Source: Climacium dendroides
Lineage: Eukaryota > Streptophyta > Bryopsida > Hypnales > Climaciaceae
DNA: 64,000 nt
Assembly: GCA_950106755.1 (NCBI GenBank)
Contig: OX467089.1
Span: 3,288,501-3,352,500 of the forward strand
Reading direction: 5' to 3'
Part shown: positions 22,916-35,675 of the stretch, one piece after another
How positions within the stretch are numbered: position 1 is the stretch's first letter
How the letters are laid out: each line of letters begins with the position of its first letter
Program-made: the position numbers and the translations under genes
The notes under the pieces: generated by a model
The model's database searches: none
Told to the model about the DNA's origin: nothing
What the model saw: the letters and a program-made list of their open reading frames with translations, nothing else

Positions 22916-25900
22916 CATACGTGCCAAATTAGAATTATGGGGAATTTCATTAAAATGGCAATATTCCATGTGCCATTTTTACAATGTACCATTCCCACAA
23001 TTCAAACCAGGCGGTCTAAAATCTATTAGTGTACTAGATTTCAAACCACTTGGTCTAAACTGTAGGATGTCAAAGTCATAGAATATTCGCCATTTAAATG
23101 AAATTCTCCATAATTGTCTTATCCAACTTGAAATTTAACTTATTTACATTCCATCAAAGATTGTCAAAATCGTGAGTTTCTCGTTAAGACTAGGGGATGC
23201 ATATTTGGTTCATTTCGAGCTCAATTAGTTTACAAAATCAATCATCTTGAAAAGCTTGATGATTATGCAGGAGACTACACTTGCTTTGCCAATTCTGACA
23301 TTCATCAAATATTCACATTTGGTATTTTTAAAATAGTATATAAACAATTTTGGATATTTATATGTAGAAAATTTATATGATATATCATACAATTCAAATA
23401 GTCCAATATGCCCCCCTTCATCTTAACGTCAAAGAGCGCGCATAGGTGTGAAGATTTTGCAAACCAACCCATCCTACAGCTTGCCCTATGGGCTGGGCTG
23501 ACTGTTTGCAGAATTTGCACACACACACACCCCTGACCGCTTTCTAATCCACCATGGGCTGAGATGACATCCCTTAGCTCCCCAAGGGCATATTATTCGG
23601 CCAATCTGTTCCCTGCCAGTTCCCCTAGACGGACCTCCTTCTTCTTCTTCTTTTGAAATGCATGGACAATTTCCATTGAAGGAAGGAAAGGTACAACGAA
23701 TGAAGGGAATGAGTTCCTGGCGGAGTTGAATGTTTTTTCCTCTTCTTTTTCCTTTCCCGAACCAAGTGGACCATTCCCATTGGTGAAAGGAAGAGAACGC
23801 AACCCCTCTGGGCGATGATTTGTAGCTTTTCGACTTTTTTCTTCTGCTTCTTTTTTGTGCCTTCCGTTCCCGGCCGTTTGTTTGGCCCTTTCTTGGGGCG
23901 TGACTTACTGTTCCGGCAGTTCAGTTCTTTTCCATCTGGCTTCCTGGAAGGCAGCGAAAAGCAAGCTGGTCGAAGGCCGGCCAGCTGGTCTCCCGTCTCT
24001 CCCCTCGCCTGCCTCCCTTCCCTTCCCGTGGATTCTATTGGAAAGGAAGCGTGAGCGCCAGCCAGCCAGCCAGCCAGGGTGGGGTGGGGTGACGTTTGCA
24101 GAGTGCGCCTTGCAAGTCTTTTCCCTTCAGTTTCCGCCCCGGCCAGGCAGACCAGGAGGGAGGGAGGGAGTCCGTCCGCTCTCAAATCATCTCCATCTTG
24201 TGCTTTGTGCAAAGGAAATTATCACTTGGAGCCGACATCTTCACCTCAGCCTTGGCGCAGAAGGACTTGTGATTGGTGCACAACTCTGCTGCTGACTGAA
24301 GGGGAGTTCAGCTCGCGCGGGGGGAGGGAGGAGGGGTCCATGATTTGGTTGCACCCTCACCATGCGCGACCACGCGAAACCGGCCGGGAAGGGGCCCCTG
24401 CCCTCCGCCCTGCCCTGCTCAGAAAAGAAAAGAGAAAAAGAAAGAGAAAAAGGAAAAGGAAAAAGAAGGAAAAAGAAAAAGGGGGAGGGCCATGTCGAAA
24501 AAAAGAGAAATCAATCGAAAAGGAGAAGAGGAAGAAACAGATTGTCCTCCCCAGACATGACATACTTGGGGATGATTTCATGGAGTTTGCACAGATTGAA
24601 AGAAAAAGTTACCTTCTGTAGGCAAGCAAGCGAGAGGTGGGTTGGTTTGGGTTTGGGTTTGATGTGTTTGTGATGTACTTTGAGATCTCCGCACTTCATA
24701 GCCGATGGGTGGTGCCCTTGGTACCATCAGAAAGCCCTTGGAAATGGGGTGTGCACAAAGTCAATTTTGATTGGCAAGGAAAAAATATTGGATTTTGAAG
24801 TGTTTACCAACAACGGACATTACATTACAAAATGGTTGCAAAGAGCAATGGGGTCATTGGGTCCATGGGTTGACAAGCTATAGAGCACTTTGGTAGTTAC
24901 AACATTGTGTTGATACTTTTTACTTTTAAATGTCCAAATGGCACAAAACATAACTTGTTGGCCTCTTTGTGCATAGAACTTTCTATTCGTACATAAAAAT
25001 TAAATCAAATTATTTGTGCATAAAAATGAAATCAAATTATCTTTTAATTTGAAAAAATCATAACTTTCATGTGGCATGTCCATACACCACAAAACAAAAG
25101 CCCTTGGCCTCTTTGTGTATAAAACTTTCCATTCTTACCAAGAACGCAACCTCTGAAACCACGGTGTAAAGGTTATAAAGGTTGTAGAATTTCAAGGTTT
25201 TAGTGAATTAGAAAATTTTAAAAAATAATTTCACCTTTATTTTGATTGTTGCAACCACACATGGCACATTAGAACACAAACTCTCACCCCAAAACAAAGC
25301 CCTTGCACTCCAAGGCAAGAAATTTTGAATATTGATATTTTTATACCAATTTCATAAATAATATAAAAGAATTTATTTTTACTTTTTATTTGGATTGTGG
25401 CAACAGCATTGTTCATTAGATCGTCCAGCCTGGCCCAAGTACTGACCTGGATTAATTACTTTGAGGCTGGAAATTGCGTTCCAGTGATAAGCCATGTGAG
25501 GGTGACATTTCCACAGCAAAGCAAGCGAGTCCGGGGGGAACTGGAAAGCAGCAAGTGGGCTTTACAAGAAGCCTGCCTTCCTTTGTGGAATTGAATTGAA
25601 GAATGGTTCCCATCAGATTCCCATTTCCCTCTTTCTTTAGGTAGCAATGAATGGACACTACCCTAATTCAGGGATCTGACCATCTTTTGGAAAACAAACG
25701 GAAAGGGAGGGAGGGATGGAGAGGAAAGTGGTTGGTGGAGAGGGAGGGAGTATAAGACACACAAGACCTTTTGCGATTCTAGGGGATACCTCACATTACT
25801 TTACTTCACCTCGGCGGGATGGGGAGGCACATCATTCAGCAGGCTTCATGTTGGGGCAAATTGATAATAACCTATCTATGCAAAAAGAAAAAGAAAAACA

Positions 25901-27234
25901 GAAAAACAGAAAAAACATGGAGCTCCATTGCAACAGAAGTGAGAGTGGACTCCAAACCAAAGACTGACTATTAAATTTGAATTCCATGCCATCATGACAA
26001 GTCCCACAACGGAAGCGTAGAGTCACCCTCCATGTGCAAAGGAACGCATCCATACAAACACAACTGTAAGGTACACACTTTGGGAGAACTGCTTTAATCA
26101 GAATATTTCATACAAAGATGGAGGCATTGAAATTTTTTAGCTTTTTTGTTTGGAGAAAGAGGAGGGGGGGGGGGGGAATCTACTACTGTAAGCTTGAAGT
26201 TAATTATAGTTGGGGAGGGGGAGGAAAAGCAAACTAAACAAGATTCAATCAGTATTGATGGATGGGTCCAGACTGGGGTCAGAAATTTGAGGTAAGAGTG
26301 CGGGCCAAATTGTACGGAAATCAAAGAAGATGTACAGTATGGTAACATTGAATGTCACCAATTGCAGGTTGTGAGGTGCTACTTTAAGCATTGAAGTTTA
26401 TAAAAAATTTAAAAAAATTTAAAACAAACAAACTACAAGAGATAGCATACTTGTGGTACCAAATTAGTTCATAAGATCTAAGGTAGGTGGCTCTAAATCC
26501 ACCCCTCTTCTTCAAACCGTCCTATAGGTAGCTCTAGAATGGATGCGAGGTGATCCTTGAATGGGCTTCTTTGGTCCAGTAGTGAATTTTAAAAAATTGT
26601 TTTTTTATTGCAAGAGTCAATCATTGTCTTTGGTTTTTGCACATTTCTTTATAAGTCACAAGGGGACATATTTGGAGACACCTATGATCACAAATAGGTG
26701 CCTATGACCCGAATCTTTAAAAATTCATAAGTAATTCAAAAATGCTTGGAAAAATACAAAACTACTTGTGTTCTACATCTTTTTTTTTTCTCTGAAAAAC
26801 GAGCTAAAATCTTTTTATCAATGGAAACCTATGAAAAAAGGCAAATCAATCCTTAAAAGGTCACTTTTAGAGCCTCCTATCTTAATTATGACATGTTTCT
26901 AAACAAACTCTTTCATATTTTTGTCTAGAATGTACATTCCTTATTGAAAAGAGATTAGGGTTGATTTTGGATGCATCTATTTGTAGTACATTAAAAATTC
27001 ATTGTTTATCTTCATATGGTGTCCCCCAGCATTATAAAATCATCTAAAATCTCCTTTTGACTACCAACAAGATTTCACAAAAACTTTTACTTGAGCCACA
27101 TTCAAACCCTTGTTTAGAAGATTTTAGGTGTTGTTATTTTGAGTGTCAAAACTCTTGAATTCAAGCATACCTATAGCAATCATGAATCACTCCTCCTAGC
27201 AAAATTATTCCATTCACTGCCTAGTTTCATTCAT
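22916..27234. other. Intergenic DNA with GC-rich low-complexity patches
   Basis: AT-rich DNA alternates with purine/pyrimidine-rich patches at 23.5-24.6 kb (AAAAGAGAAAA runs at about 24420-24480, CCAGCCAG tandem at about 24058-24078) and 25.5-26.3 kb (a G run at about 26164-26177). Long frames here (for example 23625-24212 minus, 24079-24621 plus) are compositional and overlap on both strands. No gene is supported. Confidence 0.4.
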
Positions 27235-27630
27235 TGTCCAATTCCGTCATTCTACTTTGAGTTCCAATTTTGTTCAAAAACATATCCAAATCCATTCATT
27301 TTGTGATAAAATAAGTATATTAGTGCTGACAAAGAATAATGTGTCAATCCTTAATTGATGAATACTTAAGTGCCATTAGATATATGGAAACATAATTATG
27401 GGTAGTTTATGGGATGTTTATAACTCCATTCCATGAATGATTATGTAATTTTAGGATAAATCACTTCAAAAATTAATGAAAATTATAATTTTAATCAAAA
27501 AAATAGAATTCCTCTTGAATTTGATTTTTAAAACAAGCATGCGCCTCTGAAAAATATGTTCCCCTCTTGAAATTAGCCCATGAATATTCAGATTGCAAAT
27601 CAGGGTGATAATAGGCTTGTCTACATTTAC
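27235..27630 (+). repeat. Dispersed repeat R1, copy 2
   Basis: Second copy of the repeat at 22510-22915, ending AATAGGCTTGTCTAC. The sequences after this point differ between the two loci, which marks a probable right border. Confidence 0.65.
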
Positions 27631-28957
27631 CTTATGTAGAAGGGCCTGGGCATATGAAAGTCGGTGGAGGGGTGACTGAGTGACCAAGAACTCTGGGCTT
27701 GGTAAGTTCCAGGCCCCAGGCAACCCCTGGTAAACATAAGGAAGGCCAGACAACCCAACATGGTAACCCTTGTAATTTAGGCCCAACTGAACTGGTCTGT
27801 CCCCTTCAGTTTGATTTTCTAACTTTGCTAGGACAACCATAATTTCCTTTTTTTGTGTGTGAGGGGGGGGACCTCTGAAGGAAACAGGGAGATTGTCTGG
27901 AAGCTCCGTGGGTTGCTCCTCTTTCTTTTTTCTTTCTTTTCCTTTTTCTTTTTTGAGACAATGAGACCAATGAGATGGAACTGATTTCATGGCAAGGGAG
28001 GGCCAAAAAACCATGCAAAGCCCACCATCCCCCCAGTGAAGTAACATCCTGTCCTGTCCTTTTTGTTTTCATCTTTGGAACAATTGAACTTATCCATAGC
28101 AACTGAAATTGGTACCCTCAGGGGTTCCTGGCTGAAAAGACCCATGAAACATTAAAATATGCATGAGCTCCCTGTCCTGCCCCAACATTGCACCACTCCT
28201 TCCCCTACCATGACTGTTGGCCCTTTCCAGTCCCATAAAGGAAACACCTGGTAAAGTAACTTCACTAAAGTGCAAGTGACTAACTAGTAAGTTACTAGTC
28301 GGGTCTTGAGCAAAGGTAGCAGCCCATTATCTGTCCAGTGACTTCCATCCACTTCCAGAGCTCCTATAGGCTGCCCAACTGGGTTGCATGCACACATGGG
28401 CAGGAGCTTGAGAAAGGAAGACCTGCATGAAGCATGTGCACCACAACTCCCCAGCGACCCACTCCAGGGAGGCAGGGAGGCAGGCAGGGATGGATGGAAA
28501 CTACACCAAAAATCATCCAAAGCAGGGGGGGGTGGCATTATTGAAGGAAAGGCTTCAGATGGGTGGAGAAGCCGAAAGAGGGTTCTACACAAAATCATGA
28601 AATGAGGGGGCCCCATGCTAATTGCTCAACATTGGACACAATATAAATATTTGTTGTAGTCGTACTACAAGAATGCACTATTTTCAAATCAGGTCTTATT
28701 GTAATTGGGATTCGTAAACATCTGTATATACAAATGGAAATATTTGTAGACTTGGATGGCTTGTAAAATAACTTCTTGATGTAAGGCAACCTAATTTCAC
28801 TATTATGTGTAGATGTTCTTTTCATAACATGCATTTAGAGGAGCATAGGATGAAGAAATTACAAAAGGATTTAAATATAGAAGGCCCCCAAATGAATTGA
28901 GGTGGAATATTTTAGGTGATCTTGAATTTGTAAAATTCAGTTGTAGAAGTGAGTCAC
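27631..28957. other. Intergenic DNA, no gene called
   Basis: Moderately GC-rich to about 28.6 kb, then AT-rich. The minus-strand frames at 27466-28047 and 28284-28616 carry no recognisable domain. Confidence 0.4.
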
Positions 28958-28961
28958 TTAA

Positions 28962-29878
28962 CCCCTAAAAGACCGTTTGTCCCTTCGGAGGACAATTTGG
29001 GCCCAGGTAGGTTCCTATTGTCTCAATTTTTAGTGAATCTTCTTGAATTTTTTTGAAGTTGTGGAGTTTGCTAAGAGCTTTGTGAATATATAATTTTTGT
29101 TTCAATTGGTATCTGGGAGAAAAAATTATGGCACAAAAAACAAAAGTCAACAGGCAGCACAAAAATATTAAAAAAAAGTCAAAATATTTTCTTAAAATAT
29201 TTTTTTTCCTAAAATTTTATATTTTTGTCTACATTTGAAGCTTTGATTCATTCCATTTGGACTAGTTATGAGAAAGTTATGGACAATCTTAGTTTTTCGG
29301 GCAATCTAAGCATCTTCTTGAAAAAATAATTTATAGGATTCATTTGTGAATGCAATTTTTACCATTTTCAAAAAAAAATTTAGACAAGGTTAGGTTTGCT
29401 TTTTAGAACAATCTCGCCATTGGAATCATCATATGTCAATTCCATCTTAAAGCTATTAATGATTTAAATTTTCCTTCAATCTTTAACCTACTTCTACTTG
29501 ACAATTTTTTAATGAGTGAAAATAAAGTGTTCTTTGTTGAATATTTTTCCCTAGATTCTCAATTCAACTATTCAACATAAAAACTTATAAAATCAAAATT
29601 AACAGTGCAAAAAAATTTAGTTAAAAGGATTCAAAGCCAAAAAATCTAGTCAAGCAAGTTGCAAAAAAACTTGTTTTCATCACTTTGGATGCAAATATCT
29701 TGCAATCTATGCAGTCAAATTTGATGAAATTTTTACTACATGTTTTCAAACAAGTTAAGTACAAGATCCTATGGTTGGATTTTGAAAAAACATATTTTCT
29801 TGGTTTTCTTAGGTGAACGTAACAAAAGTGGTAATTCTAAGTGATTTTTGACATAAAACGCCCTCATGGCTTTAGGGG
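28962..29878 (+). mobile_element. TTAA-flanked element, best-preserved copy (copy 3)
   Basis: TTAA stands at both borders (28958-28961 and 29879-29882). Ends are inverted: CCCCTAAAAG on the left, CTTTAGGGG on the right. The 917-bp interior is AT-rich without a conserved frame. Related copies occur at 4757-6300 (inverted), 7595-8455, 35676-36590 and 45662-46569 (inverted). A TTAA target and short C-rich ends are what piggyBac-like elements leave, but no transposase links this family to that group. Confidence 0.65.
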
Positions 29879-29882
29879 TTAA

Positions 29883-32742
29883 AGTACCTACTCACTTAAT
29901 GTTGATACTTTGGAGGTGTTTTTTCAATTACTTGGCACTTGCCTGGTAGATACACAATACTAATTTCAATGTCAAATAGCATTAAAAGTAGCATTTAGGT
30001 TATATCATTCTATTAAACATTATATTCATACAATTTGAACATCACTATAGTGCTTCCAATGACATTTGTTTTAGTGAAAAAAAACATTGTAATATATGAA
30101 AATAATCAAATTATAATGCTAGTTCCATGTTGTTTTAGAATTATAAAAATGGATTCTTAATAAGTACATACTAATGAATTGAAAAAAATACATTCTTAAA
30201 TTGATAATGAAGTTTTTGATTCAATTTTTGATGATCAATAGATAAAGACTTTTATAATGAAGTGCCCCAAAGACAAATTGTGAAGCTTGGATAAAAGAGA
30301 TATCAAAATGTTCTAAGGTCGATGCATAAGGTAAATAAACATTAAATAAATTCTAATGATTATCCAAAAACAAGACTTGAAAATATTGTTAATAATATTT
30401 GTACTCCAAATTTAAAAGTTTATGATAGATTTGGGATACATTGATAATAAAAATACTGGAAATTCGTGGCTATATATTTGATATATTTAAATTGATTTCT
30501 AATTTATTGTCTAAAGTGCACACTTCCAATAAAACTTCATGAACACTTGGATTTTAGACTTTGAAAGGTAAATACATTACATGATAAATACGTCACAAGA
30601 CAAATGAAATTGAAACCTTTGTCCTTATTTTCTCTTTAATTTCCTAGGCCATATTTTGTTGCATCCATACCATACTATTGTATATTTAAGTAAGTTTTTA
30701 AACATAGTTTAAAGAGTAAAACTTTATCCTCTGAAGTTCTTTCATGTTTAGAGGCCCAAAATTACTTCAAAATACTGGTCTCCAAAGCAAGGCTAAAATC
30801 TCCATCTATATTTATTTTGTATAGTAGCCCGTTAGGATTTTGTAGTTAACTTGTTAGAGTACACTCTCATAAAGTTTCAAAATAAGAAACCTTACCAATT
30901 GCATCATCATGATGCTTGGATTTCAAAAAGAAGCATTTTCAACTCTTCTAAATGGTTAGATTTCATCTTTCAAATTTTTTACACAAAAATAAATAGATTC
31001 TACAACTTGCAGCTTCCCATAATACGTTGAAGAAATAAGTTGGGAATCCATGTAAAAAATTTCATCAAAAAAAATTTCATATTCATGCTTGAAAAAATAA
31101 TAAGTAGAGAGAAATAGAAAATGTTCAAAATACTAAAATGTCAAAAATTTAGTTATGGAATTGAAAAATGACAATCCAGTGGTTGTAGTGTTTTAATAAA
31201 AAAAACTTCTACATCCTTTGGTTTTATTTATTTTCAAAAATATCAAAATTGAGTTAAAAGAAAGGACTTTGAAGTTTATTTTAAAGTAGAGATTCCATAA
31301 TTGCTTGCAAACTAAAACTCCTCATAACCTTCATCTCATTAATCAAAATGGAATGATTAAAAGCTTTCCATATATATATATATAAATCTATAAAACCAAT
31401 TTGAGATTATTATTTTTTGAATAAGTGATTTTTTATGAGTTGCCCCACACTACTTGGGTTCCAAAAGAAACTACATACCATACAATAAATTTTTTATCAT
31501 GTAGTCAAAAGTTATGAAAATTGTTGCACTTTAAAGTTACTCTTCAACCACATGTTTTGTAAAAATTTCAAAGGAAAAAATAAATAAAATTTGAGTAAAC
31601 ACTATGTTGCCAAAAAATGCCACCCATTACTTTGCTTTAGGAATTACAAAATGACCTTTGAGCATATTTTCAGTGTCAATTTAAAAAAATAATAATCATG
31701 TCTCTTTGAGCTTTCATTGAAAATCTCTATAAAAATCATTACTTAACCCTAAAAGGACAAAGGAGTGACCTTGGAAATTATCCTTTTCCATTATTGTGTG
31801 AATCATTTGCTTAAGAAATAATAAAAGCACTTATTGGAAGCCAAACTTGTTGTAGAAGACTTCTCCTTGTCACAACAAAATTTTGAGGATGAAACTTTTG
31901 TCTAAGGATTTCGTGTCCTCCGTCCATCAGACAGATGCCAAACTTTTAAAGGTTAAAGTCAGCTTTATTGCTAGGACTAAGGTAAAACAATCCATTGTGG
32001 TCAGAATGAGGAGTTTGACATCATCTTGTTGTTGAAATTTTTCAATTTTTTTCCCACATTAGTACAAGTGCAAGAAACAACAAGTGCAATTGAAATTAAA
32101 AATGTTTTTGACAAAGTATGAATTTGCAAGGAATTTCTAAAGTGTTCAGCCCAAAAGAGTTTGTAGACTACCTTAAAACCAACAAAATTTGAATCTGTAA
32201 TACTCATGTCATTACCTAATGCAGTCAAAATATTTTCTATTATGGAAGGCCAAAAAAGTCAATTTTTACAATGAACTTCACACTTGAAAAATCAGAAGTT
32301 CCTAATGAGGTCAGTGTTCACTCCATTGCTGTCACATAAGACGTGCATTGTAGCCCACATCTCACATACTGAAAACCCCCACAAAAACCACGGGGGCATT
32401 TCCTAGGTGACCACAATGCGTCATTTGACCGCAATGGGCTGTTTTGCCTTATAACTTGCACCCCCAACCCCCATATAACTTATCAGTGGTGTTGTGTATT
32501 TTTCTATTTCAAGTGATTTCATTTGTGTCCAGAAAATAAAATAAAATCCCTGACTCTTGCTCCAGCCAGCTTTTTTCCCCCTTCTCCCCCCCCCCCCTTT
32601 TTCCCTGCATGGCCAGGACATCTGGGACCTTGTCTTGCTTTCCAGGAACCCAGGTGGAGTGTGAACTTTGCAGCACATCCAGCAGCCAGGAGCACTGTGC
32701 TGCATGAAATATTACCGTATCATATCCCTGCGGACTCCCAAT
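29883..32742. other. AT-rich intergenic DNA with old repeat fragments
   Basis: The segment at about 31310-31660 resembles one arm of the foldback at 62.3-63.0 kb (ACTCCTCATAACTTTCATCT-like and GTAGTCAAAAGTTATGAAAA-like blocks). No gene is recognised. Other short frames appear to be chance. Confidence 0.45.
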
Positions 32743-32880
32743 ATCTCTGTGGGGACATGGGATCTACCGGATGCATGGTCCCATGTCCTCCCCCTGTGGA
32801 ACTGGGGACTCTGAATAAATAATATTGATCTCTGTGGGGACATGGGAGCTACGGGATGCATGGTCCCATGTCCTCCCATC
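32743..32880 (+). repeat. Hairpin repeat H, two tandem copies
   Basis: The unit ATCTCTGTGGGGACATGGGA followed by TCCCATGTCCTCCC occurs twice, 85 bp apart (32743 and 32828). Each unit contains a stem in which GGGACATGGGA pairs with TCCCATGTCC over a loop of about 15 bases. Two further copies lie at 37781-37930. Confidence 0.7.
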
Positions 32881-32970
32881 AATGAATGGATTCATTTTTT
32901 ACAATTCAATTCAATCCAATTCTAGTTTTTCTTTCTTTCTTCCTTCCTAAGAAACAGTGACCATTGCATT

Positions 32971-33058
32971 AAAAAAAAAAAAAAAAAAAAAGACAACAGA
33001 CCAGGAGGATCCAGAGGAATGGGGAAGGGGGAAGGGGGAAGGGGGAAGGGGGGGGAGG
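32971..33058 (+). repeat. Poly(A) run followed by G-rich microsatellite
   Basis: A 21-base A run (32971-32991) is followed by an imperfect AAGGGGG microsatellite (about 33021-33058). The A run downstream of the hairpin repeats could be the tail of a retroposed sequence, but no target duplication was found. Confidence 0.7.
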
Positions 33059-33387
33059 GTTGAGCGTTGAGTGCCACTCAGGTTTGTGGAAGCTGACAGA
33101 ACAGAAAATTCTACCATTCTTGCACCAACTCCAGAGTCTTGAAAATCTTGATCAGTACTAGATTTGCATTCTTCCCTGCATCTAATAAGTTATGGGAATA
33201 AGAGGAAATGTTGGTGCAGGCAGCATTGTGTCTCTCCAGGCTTGAGAGCCATTCCGTGGTCGCCTTTGAAGGTGAGGGTGTTCATTCTGTGTGCACCCAA
33301 TGTGGTTCCAGGGAATGGAATAGCTGCCGGCGCTCAGGACATTACGAGAATGGAAGGAGGCCGCCCAGGTGGGTGTAAGTTAGTGAG

Positions 33388-34778
33388 GCCAGACGTTAAA
33401 CACACCCCTCGAGCAAAAGGGGGGTGCCTGACAGGCAGAGTGGGGCCTGCTCCTCCTCCGTTCCCTCCGTCTGTTCCCTTCGCTCCCTGCCTTGCTCCTC
33501 CTCCCCTCTTCTCCCTCTCCTGCTCCCTTGCACCCTTCTTTCCTTGACTCGTATCCTTTGGCCACAAACTTTTTTCAACCTCAACTTTGTGTATTTGTCT
33601 TTAACCTCTAATTGTCCAAGGCACCACATTTTCACGTTTCAAATATTGTGAAGTTAAATAAAACCTAACCAAATTTCTATTTTTAATGATTTATATTTTT
33701 GCAAAACTCTATTGGAAGTTTAATTTTAGCATTAAAAATCCGATTTGAAAAATGGATGATTATGATTTTTCTATTCAAGATTTTGTGCAAGGCTACCCAT
33801 TGCAATCTTGACTTCACGTAGTATTGAGGGTTCTTGGAAATGAGCCTCACATACACTAGATTGTGGAAAAAAAATTATATAAGAAATTCATTTAAAAAAA
33901 ATTATAGAATAGATTTTGGAAAGCCATAAATTGATTGGGTTTGTGCATGTTGGGCCTTATAACCTCATGTATTTTGGAGGTGACCAACTTTGTAGATTTC
34001 ATATGTGAAAAGAAATTTGAAAGATTTTTGAACATATTGACTTTTCCAACATATTGACTACATGGACAAGTTATAGCGTATACATATTTCTTTTCTAAAA
34101 ATGTTGAAATACAAAAGTCTTCACCTTTTAGAAGCGCTAGTGAAGCCTATGTTTAAAGTTAAATTCTAGTACATTGAACTTGCAATTGGTAGTAAAAGTC
34201 ATTTCATAATCTTAGAACAATGTACTTGAACAAGTTAACCAAAAAATCCTATGCTTGAATTCATTAAAAAAAATATTGATGAAGACTATAACCATGCTTT
34301 TGGAATGAATGATAATTAAGAAGTATTTGAATGAAATTTTAAGTTAAACATTTGATGCAAAAGAAAACATTTAACCCCTAAATGCTTAAGGCTTGTTTTT
34401 AGCTTCTCGAGATTTGCTTTAAATTGAACAAAAGCCAACATTTTGATAAGTTGAATCAATTTTTTTTTAATTGTAACCATACAAATTCAAACTAGACATG
34501 TTAGAGATCACATAGGAAAAGAAAATTGATTCTTAAAGCTTTATTTAACTTCACAATATTTGAAAGGCGAAAATTTGGTGCCTTGGACAATTAGGGAATG
34601 AAAACAAAGACACGAGGTTGAGGTTGAAGAAACTTGTGGCCAAAGGATAGGTCAAGGAAGGAGAGAGAGGGAGAAGAGGAGGAGCCAAGGCAGGGAGCGA
34701 AGGGAACGGAGGGGTAGCAGGGCCCCACTGCGTCTGACAGTCCTCCTTTTGCTCGAGGGGGGGTGTTTAACGTCCGGC
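33388..34778. mobile_element. Non-autonomous Mutator-like element (MULE)
   Basis: A perfect 9-bp target duplication GTTAGTGAG flanks the element (33379-33387 and 34779-34787). Termini are inverted: left GCCAGACGTTAAACACACCC, right in reverse GCCGGACGTTAAACACCCCC. The inverted repeats are long, about 33388-33661 and 34535-34778, and contain a CT-rich segment followed by an AATTGTCCAAGGCACCA block. Long TIRs and a 9-bp duplication are diagnostic of Mutator-like elements. The 0.87-kb AT-rich interior has no transposase, so it is non-autonomous. Confidence 0.9.
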
Positions 34779-34787
34779 GTTAGTGAG

Positions 34788-35671
34788 CTAGCGCATAGGC
34801 CAGTTTTCTCACTCGCCATCCGCTTGGCTAGGGGGCAGGCGGTGACTGGTTATTCTGAAAATCCAGGGTGGCACTGAGGCACTTGCTGCCTCCCCACACA
34901 CATGAGTCCTCCACCATGCCTCGCCACGCCGTGCCAAAGCAGGAGAAAATCGGTGTTTTTTTGGCTTTTCGTTTGTTGTTTTTAAAATTGAGGAAAGCCA
35001 ATGGTAAATACTTTTCTATGTGGTTGTTGTGTTTCAACTTTGAACCTTTGAAAATTCAAAACCAATTCCACAAAGGTCTAAAAAAGATGAAAAGACTTTT
35101 GATAAGATGTCTATTCTATTTTACTTTCTACAAAAAAATATTGAGAATTTTTTGAAAAAGACGCGACCCCAAAAGGGCAATTAGTTCTTAAGTGGTGTCT
35201 TCAAGAACAAACTATAGTTCTTTTTAGAAATGAAATTCATTTGCTTAACCCAAGTGACATTTTGAAAACATTGCAAACTCAAGTGACATTTTGAAAATCA
35301 AAACCTAAATTTTGACATACTTAGTTCTTAATTTTGAATGTTTTTTAGTTTAAGTAATAAAATGTAACTCCAATAATCTCCTTTTTATTTCATTTCAATT
35401 TTTCCAAAATTATTAAAATTATATTTTTTGTCACACTTGAAAGATAGCATCTTCAAAGCTCAAAATACATCACTTTCAAACTTTTTTTTGGTCAAATTTC
35501 TCTTCATGTGAGCTCAAAGAGTAAATCAATTACACATGATGTTTTATAATATTATTTTCATCTTTCATAAATATTTCATACTATATTAATCATTTTTGTA
35601 ATTACTATAATTTTTACAAAGATTTTTTTTAAATCATATAAAATTCATCACCAATTGTTATCGTACTTCAA
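34788..35671. other. AT-rich intergenic DNA
   Basis: No recognisable gene or repeat boundary was found. The plus-strand frame 34868-35155 has no known domain. Confidence 0.4.
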
Positions 35672-35675
35672 TTAA

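Noticed and set aside
23625..24621. Several 100-195-codon frames on both strands
   Set aside because: Lys/Glu or Arg/Pro runs come from AAAAGAG, GGAAGG and CCAGCCAG low complexity rather than from a gene.
27466..28047. 193-codon minus-strand frame
   Set aside because: Its 3' third lies in dispersed repeat R1 and the rest includes an AAAGGAAAAAG run; nothing is recognisable.
32971..32991. SINE or LINE tail at the poly(A) run
   Set aside because: No target duplication, internal promoter boxes or reverse transcriptase sequence could be linked to it.
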